A model generated the notes under the pieces. That model did no database searches. It had not been told where the DNA came from and saw only the letters and a program-made list of their open reading frames with translations. This document shows, one piece after another, positions 60,601 through 64,000 of a stretch of DNA of 64,000 nt. Numbering within the stretch: the stretch's first letter is position 1; each line of letters starts with the position of its first letter. This stretch comes from Ctenosaura bakeri (taxonomy: Eukaryota > Chordata > Lepidosauria > Squamata > Iguanidae), in NCBI GenBank assembly GCA_948474755.1, contig CAOLHI010003140.1:1-64000 (forward strand), read 5' to 3'. A program made the position numbers and the translations under genes.

Positions 60601-62422
60601 GGCCCTGTACTTCTTCTATCTTGCCCATCTCCTTCCTTGAGTGTGTGGGGGCATTGGGAGAGGGTTTGTTCTGAGAAATTGGGCTGCAATCTATCTGAGG
60701 AGGAGGAGGAAGAGGAGGGGCAGAGGTGGATTTTTAAAGGGCTACTCAACCCCGAGAAAGAAGCCTTTGCAGTGGGGGAGCAGAGATTGGAGAAACTCGC
60801 AAATAATCAAATCCATGAAATTGAAACCTCCAAATGTGGAGGGCTGACTATAGTATGGTTAATTAGTACTTATTTATTTTGTTAATTTTTATATTTCAGA
60901 AAGAATGAGTTCCACGAATGTCCAGACTATATAACAGCAGGACCCAATTCTTGTTATTTTGATAAAAGTCATACTTCACTTTGGATGACGTACAATTTTA
61001 CCATAAAGGCTACTAATGAAATGGGAAGTACTGTCTCAGAATCTTATTATGTGGATGTGGCTAACATAGGTATGCAAAAAAGTGACTTCTCAAAAGTTTT
61101 GAACTTGTGTGACATCTGCTATTAGCTATGCTCGGTGGCCAGCTGTGGATAGTGTCAGCAGATGACTTCATTGTCAGTGAAGAGGTAGACCTGCTTTGGA
61201 TTTTAGTCTGAACTTAACAGGAACCCCGGGTGCTGAACCCTGTAGTTTTGGCACTTTGGAAAATTCTTTTACCATCTAAGCTGAAATCTGCTGCACTGAC
61301 ACGGAAGTCACCAGCTGCCACCTGCCTTGGATGTCAGTGGACCTTGTGTTCTTGCTACAGGAGGGCTGGGTTTTTCAAGCATCTGTTGTGCCATGGTAGG
61401 ATGTGGCCAGTGATTTCATCTAGTTTATGAGGTTGCATTGGGCAGAGTTGTTGTAGCAGAGGTGGGCACCTGTCGAAGGCTAGGGGGCTGCATTAGCCTC
61501 TCAGGAGAACTTGAAAGGCCACACACACACACACACACACTGCACTCCCTGCAAAAATAATTAAAAATTGCTCCCAAATGCCCCCTATGCCTCCCTGGGG
61601 GTGTTAGGGGAATTTTGGTTTGGGTACAGGAGAGGACTTTATTAACAACAGGTAATGAGTGGAAGTCACTTCCTTTTTGCTTTTTTTTTTTTTTTTTAAG
61701 ATCTCTCCTCAGTCTAAATTGGCCCAGCGCCTCCAAAAATGTGGCCAGATGCCCGCATACCCTGCAAGAGGGCATTTTGGGACAAAAAATTGTCCTCTGG
61801 GGTGGCACAAAAACAGGCCATGGGCTGCACTTTGCCCACTCCTGTTGTATAGGTTCCAAAAAGATATTGTTGCACATGTTGGTACCTCAGCATCCAGCTA
61901 TGGATTGACTGAAAACTCATTGCTGCCAGCCACTGCCATAAAAACAGGGCCTGATCACACATGTTGCCAAGGAAAAATTATTCCAGTCTTAAATCTTCAG
62001 GTGGCCCAGTTGTCCCTATTTACTAGATATAGTTTGAGATTGCTTATAAAATACTATAGCTGTCTTGTTTTTCTGTTACCTTTTGGGGACAAGCCACTTT
62101 TTGCTGCATACCATAAAGTTCAGCAGGCAGAAGAGTTTGTTATGGTCAGCACAGGGAAGAAGAGTTATCCATTGATTCTTTGCATGAAGTGAAAAATATC
62201 TGTTTTCAGCCATCAAATGTTGAAGGACATAAATCTCTGATCTTCCCTTTTTCAGTTCAGCCAGATCCTCCAGAAAACCTGTCTCTGGAATTTGAGAAAA
62301 AAGTATATGGAGAATACCTCTTGTTGAAATGGTCTCCACCTTTGCTGGGTGATGTCAAATCTGGCTGGTTAACCCTTGAGTATGAGTTGCGCATAAAACC
62401 TGAAGAAGGACAAGAGTGGGAG
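49869..62422 (+). CDS. PRLR: Prolactin receptor (PRLR), 5' part, tandemly duplicated ligand-binding region; continues past window
   Basis: Single-pass class I cytokine receptor for prolactin; in the family, hormone-induced pairing of receptors activates JAK2/STAT5 at the plasma membrane. Eight coding exons are visible: 49869-49938, 50731-50863, 53050-53216, 55289-55461, 57669-57810, 58282-58411, 60900-61069 and 62256-62422. All introns are GT-AG and every junction keeps frame (phases 1,2,1,0,1,2,1,0). The product is a signal peptide followed by two copies of the D1-D2 fibronectin-III pair. Each D1 has the paired-cysteine pattern (CRS...FTC and ECPDY...NSCYF), and each D2 has a WSPP strand. 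Birds are known to have this doubled ectodomain, and the sequence here shows it directly. The last D2 exon, membrane span and cytoplasmic tail lie beyond position 64000. Introns are full of transposons. Identification rests on strong recalled similarity to avian and mammalian PRLR. Confidence 0.95.
50221..50385. repeat. Local ~106-bp tandem duplication
   Basis: The block around GACCATAAAGTCCCACTACAG (50232) is repeated as GACTATAGAGTCTCACTGGAG (50338). Followed by a Tigger-like GGTAGCCTGACTGTATA end near 50470. Confidence 0.5.
50731..50863 (+). CDS. PRLR: PRLR unit 1, D1 first half
   Basis: The exon is 133 nt, entered in phase 1 and left in phase 2, with acceptor attcttcag and donor AAG|GTAAGA. 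It reads [16 protein letters not shown], then [19 protein letters not shown]. This matches the mature N-terminus of PRLR and the first disulfide pair of D1. The usual CWW of the family is CRW here, while unit 2 keeps CWW, so the outer copy is the more diverged. A glycosylation sequon NYS is visible. Confidence 0.93.
51564..51609. repeat. (ATCT)n microsatellite
   Basis: About eleven perfect ATCT units. Confidence 0.97.
52130..52291. mobile_element. Palindromic GGCC MITE nested in Tigger-like element
   Basis: Arms GGCCATTTCCGCACTACAC and GTGTAGTGCGGAAATGGC around a GC-rich centre. Flanks CAT/AAT imperfect. Confidence 0.85.
52463..52530. repeat. (GGA)n microsatellite
   Basis: Long GGA run with one interruption. 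Gives meaningless poly-Gly/poly-Glu frames. Confidence 0.95.
53050..53216 (+). CDS. PRLR: PRLR unit 1, D1 second half
   Basis: The exon is 167 nt, phase 2 to 1, with acceptor ttatttcag and donor CTCG|GTAAGA. It encodes [19 protein letters not shown], then [14 protein letters not shown] and [10 protein letters not shown]. It holds the second D1 cysteine pair, a conserved LW and the NIT sequon, closely following the family pattern. Codon R at the 5' junction is split AG/A. Confidence 0.95.
53467..54300 (-). repeat. LTR-like sequence in PRLR intron
   Basis: Left boundary TGTTGGGGGTCC gives a CA end on the - strand. On that strand a TATA box (CCTATAAAAACTCCC, near 53885) precedes AATAAA (near 53655) by about 230 bp, as in a retroviral-type LTR. 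GC-richer than neighbours. The other end and target duplication are not certain; no gag/pol found. Described as a relic only. Confidence 0.5.
54521..54645. repeat. Left part of palindromic GGCC MITE joined to hAT-like end
   Basis: GGCCATTTCCACACTATGC arm and AGAGAACTCTTTGGCCTCAG centre, then TCCAACACATCTGAAGG from another MITE type. Confidence 0.75.
55289..55461 (+). CDS. PRLR: PRLR unit 1, D2 first half
   Basis: The exon is 173 nt, phase 1 to 0, with acceptor tttgtatag and donor GAG|GTAAGT. It encodes [16 protein letters not shown], the WAKWSPPSP strand, then [16 protein letters not shown]. This is the standard start of the second fibronectin-III domain. Unit 2 has the matching exon at 62256. 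Confidence 0.95.
56353..56580. mobile_element. pogo/Tigger-like element, subfamily 2, copy g
   Basis: CAATGAGACCTCAGTATCC start and TGATATGGAAGCTGACTG end, TA on each side; TTGATTGAATCTGTGGATAC inside. Confidence 0.7.
56735..56856 (+). repeat. Sauria-type SINE 3' half
   Basis: AAATCTTGCAAAGAAAACCCC to TTCGCCATAAGTCAGAAAT and GCAACAACAAAC. The tRNA head is absent. Confidence 0.8.
57669..57810 (+). CDS. PRLR: PRLR unit 1, D2 second half with degenerate WSxWS
   Basis: The exon is 142 nt, phase 0 to 1, with acceptor tttcctag and donor AGTG|GTGAGT. It encodes [11 protein letters not shown], then [20 protein letters not shown] and YFKLHSG. The WSxWS box reads TSEWS, so the first tryptophan is lost while the second WS is kept. 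The exon ends in the same phase in which unit 1 began, which allows unit 2 to follow directly. Confidence 0.93.
58282..58411 (+). CDS. PRLR: PRLR unit 2, D1 first half
   Basis: The exon is 130 nt, phase 1 to 2, with acceptor ttctgtccag and donor GG|GTAAGC. It encodes [16 protein letters not shown], then [19 protein letters not shown]. It is the paralogue of 50731-50863, one codon shorter, and keeps the canonical CWW and SDGGLP residues. Confidence 0.95.
58600..59321. mobile_element. Inner MITE of the nest, interrupted by a solo LTR
   Basis: GGTCCCTACCACACTATCC ... GTGCTATAAC then, after the LTR, AGGGTAGTGTGATAAGG. Removing the LTR and one ATAAC rejoins the right arm. Confidence 0.7.
58798..59298. 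mobile_element. Solo LTR (501 bp) with 5-bp target duplication
   Basis: Begins TGTTGGGG and ends CCCAACA (TG...CA with short inverted ends), flanked by the exact pentamer ATAAC (58793-58797, 59299-59303). Internal retroviral genes absent: the usual product of LTR-LTR recombination. A relative lies at 21330-21662. Confidence 0.85.
60472..60553. repeat. Right half of palindromic GGCC MITE
   Basis: GGCCCCTCCCTAAACTGC to AAGAGTGTCGTGCGGAAG. The last GGCC is mutated. Confidence 0.75.
60553..60850. mobile_element. pogo/Tigger-like element, copy f, right part
   Basis: AATAATCAAATCCATGAAAT and AATGTGGAGGGCTGAC right end before TA. The left end is missing; the MITE half lies where copy e has its MITE. 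Ends 50 bp before a PRLR exon. Confidence 0.7.
60900..61069 (+). CDS. PRLR: PRLR unit 2, D1 second half
   Basis: The exon is 170 nt, phase 2 to 1, with acceptor atatttcag and donor ATAG|GTATGC. It encodes [20 protein letters not shown], then [17 protein letters not shown] and [10 protein letters not shown]. It is the paralogue of 53050-53216; the [17 protein letters not shown] core is almost identical between the two. Confidence 0.95.
61457..61844. mobile_element. hAT-like non-autonomous element
   Basis: CAGAGGTGGGCACCTG and CTTTGCCCACTCCTG are inverted ends. Flanks GTTGTAG / TTGTATAG suggest an imperfect duplication. Contains (CA)n at 61516-61540 and poly(T) at 61679. Confidence 0.65.
62256..62422 (+). 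CDS. PRLR: PRLR unit 2, D2 first half (last exon in window)
   Basis: The exon is 167 nt, phase 1 to 0, with acceptor ccctttttcag and donor GAG|GTGAGA. It encodes [16 protein letters not shown], then [26 protein letters not shown] and EEGQEWE. It keeps the DVKSGW loop typical of single-module PRLRs, which the unit 1 copy replaces with DDEASW. The next exon is not in the window. Confidence 0.95.
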
Positions 62423-62559
62423 GTGAGAAGAAGCTCTTGGTAGACAAATGTTCTGTTTCATTTATACATTACATCACAAAACCTGCTCAGTATGACAAAG
62501 AAAAATTGTCCTTTGATGTCATGATGGGCAACGCACCAGCTGTGACTCCCACTGCTGGC

Positions 62560-63381
62560 TTTTCATAGAGTTGGAAGAGACCCCAGGGGCCATTGAGTCC
62601 AACCCCCTGCTATGCAGGAACACACATCAAAGCATTCCCAACAGATGGGCATCCAGCCTTTCCTTAAAAACCTCCAAAGAAGGAGACTCTGCCACATTCT
62701 GAGGCAGCATATTCCACTGCCGGACAGCTCTGACTGTCAGGAAGTTCTTCCTGAGGTTCAAGTGGAATCTCCTTTCCTGCAGCTTGAATCCATTGCTCCT
62801 TGTCCTAGTCTCTGGAGTGGCGGAGAACAAGCCCTGCTCCCTCCTCAACATGACATCCTTTCAAATATTTAAACATGGCTACCGTGTCCCCTCTTAACCT
62901 TCTCTTCTGCAAACTAAACTTACCCAGCTCCCTAAGCCGTTCTTCATAGGGCATGGCTTCCAGAACCTTCACCATTTTGGTCACCCTCCTCTGGACACGT
63001 TCCAGCTTGTTGTCATCCTTCTTAAATTGAGGTGCCCAGAACTGGACACAGTATTCCAAATGAGGCCTAACCAATGCAGAATAGAGTGGTACCATTACCT
63101 CCCTCGATCTAGATACCATACTCCTATTGATGCAATCAAGAGTCGCATTGGCTTTCTTGGCTGCCGCATCACACTGTGACTCATGTTCAGCTTGTGATCT
63201 ATCAAGACTCCTAGATCCCTTTCACACGTACTACTATCCAGCCACGTGTCCCCCATCCTGTATTTGTGCCTTCCATTTTTTCTGCCTAAGTGCAAGACCT
63301 TACATTTCTCTCTGTTGAAATTCATTTTGTTAGCTTTGGCCCAGCTCTCTGATCTGTCAAGGTCATTTTGAAATTTGATTG
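62560..63381 (-). pseudogene. CR1 LINE fragment, 5'-truncated
   Basis: Minus strand: [50 protein letters not shown] and the C-terminal [20 protein letters not shown]. Several frameshifts. The 3' end lies at 62563 without a clear repeat tail; the upstream break is at 63381. Confidence 0.92.
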
Positions 63382-63572
63382 TGTACTATCTATACTACTG
63401 GAACTCTGTGAGAAAGTGCACCACCAAATTTTGGCAAAACCATTTATTTACTTACTTACTTATCTATCTATATATCTATCCATCCTGACCTCTCACCCAG
63501 GTTTTGAATGTTAGGCAACCTCCAACTTAATTTAAAAGGTTCCCATAAAATCACAATAAATAATAAATAAAT
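63382..63572. repeat. Simple-repeat junction
   Basis: TTAC/TATC tetranucleotide run at 63443-63482, then an AATAAATAATAAATAA run directly before the Penelope sequence. Confidence 0.6.
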
Positions 63573-64000
63573 GTTCACCAAAGTCCCCATAGCAGACACC
63601 ATTGCACTCATCAACTGGATTTTTCCCAAAGACATCACAGCCCTGTTTCTACATTGCCTCACTACAAGCTACTTCCAGTGGGACAATGAGTTCTATGAGC
63701 AAAGAGATGGGGTAGCCATGGGAAGCCCGCTCAGCCCAGTGATAGCAAATTTTTACATGGAGCACTTTGAAAGGCAAGCCCTGAAAACAGCACCAAAAAA
63801 GCCCATTACATGGTTCCGTTATGTGGATGACACTTTCATCATTTGGAGCCACGGTGATGAACAGCTGACCCAGTTTCTGGACCATCTAAACAACATCCAC
63901 TAGAACATCCAATTCACCATGAAGAAAGAAAATGAGGGAAAACTACCATTTCTGGATGTCCTAGTCACCCACAAACCCAACCATCAATTGGGTCACATGG
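63573..64000 (+). pseudogene. Penelope-like element reverse transcriptase, 5'-truncated
   Basis: Frame VPIADTIALINWIFP, GVAMGSPLSPVIANFYMEHF (RT motif B region), WFRYVDDTFIIW (catalytic YVDD) and, after an in-frame TAG at 63901-63903, NIQFTMKKENEGKLPFLDVLV. This order is diagnostic of Penelope RT. Stop codon and missing N-terminus make it defective; it may continue past the window. Confidence 0.9.

Noticed and set aside
61659..62192. 177-codon frame
   Set aside because: Starts in a poly(T)-bearing hAT-like element and runs into intron; does not join the PRLR frame.
1..64000. CRISPR array, bacterial operon, plasmid or phage features
   Set aside because: GT-AG introns, vertebrate LINEs/SINEs and low coding density show vertebrate nuclear DNA. 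The tandem repeats are microsatellites or TE-internal arrays.

Overview
The window is repeat-dense vertebrate DNA, most likely from a squamate reptile (lizard or snake). The evidence is the repeat mixture: CR1 LINEs with the short ATTCTATGAT-type 3' repeat, RTE/BovB LINE pieces, tRNA-derived SINEs with a BovB-like tail (Sauria type), a 5S-rRNA-derived SINE, Penelope retroelements, an L1 fragment, hAT and pogo/Tigger-like DNA transposons, and many copies of a palindromic MITE. The species cannot be named from this.

The only host gene I can support is the prolactin receptor (PRLR), on the + strand, with its coding part starting at 49869 and running off the right edge. The window holds the signal-peptide exon and seven extracellular exons (to 62422). 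They encode two tandem copies of the two-domain cytokine-receptor ligand-binding module, the layout known from birds. The first copy is complete (four exons, 50731-57810). The second is present to its third exon (58282-62422). The exon carrying the second WSxWS region, the membrane span and the cytoplasmic Box1 region lie beyond position 64000. All exon junctions keep frame, and the duplicated block begins and ends in phase 1.

Positions 1-49800 show no host coding exon I can recognise. This stretch is intergenic or the 5' flank/5' introns of PRLR. It contains CR1 copies (10933-12173, 29022-29353, 30872-31296, 43953-44170), a Penelope GIY-YIG fragment (35600-36195), an L1 fragment (about 27036-27935), BovB fragments, hAT elements with 8-bp target duplications, pogo/Tigger-like elements flanked by TA, and several unclassified repeat families.

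The most interesting non-genic signal is a superfamily of non-autonomous DNA transposons. Its members have GGCC termini (core GGCCATTTCCRCAC) and 3-bp target duplications. They include a palindromic MITE with about fifteen full, half or nested copies, and three GC-rich elements (4592-5048, 22894-23307, 26308-26812). The GC-rich elements carry consensus 5' splice sites, and two of them also carry a YY1-like GCNGCCATTTTGG motif, so they look like mobile promoter/first-exon fragments. Several loci are nested two or three deep and give relative insertion ages. The window ends in a CR1 fragment (62560-63381) and a 5'-truncated Penelope reverse transcriptase (63573-64000).
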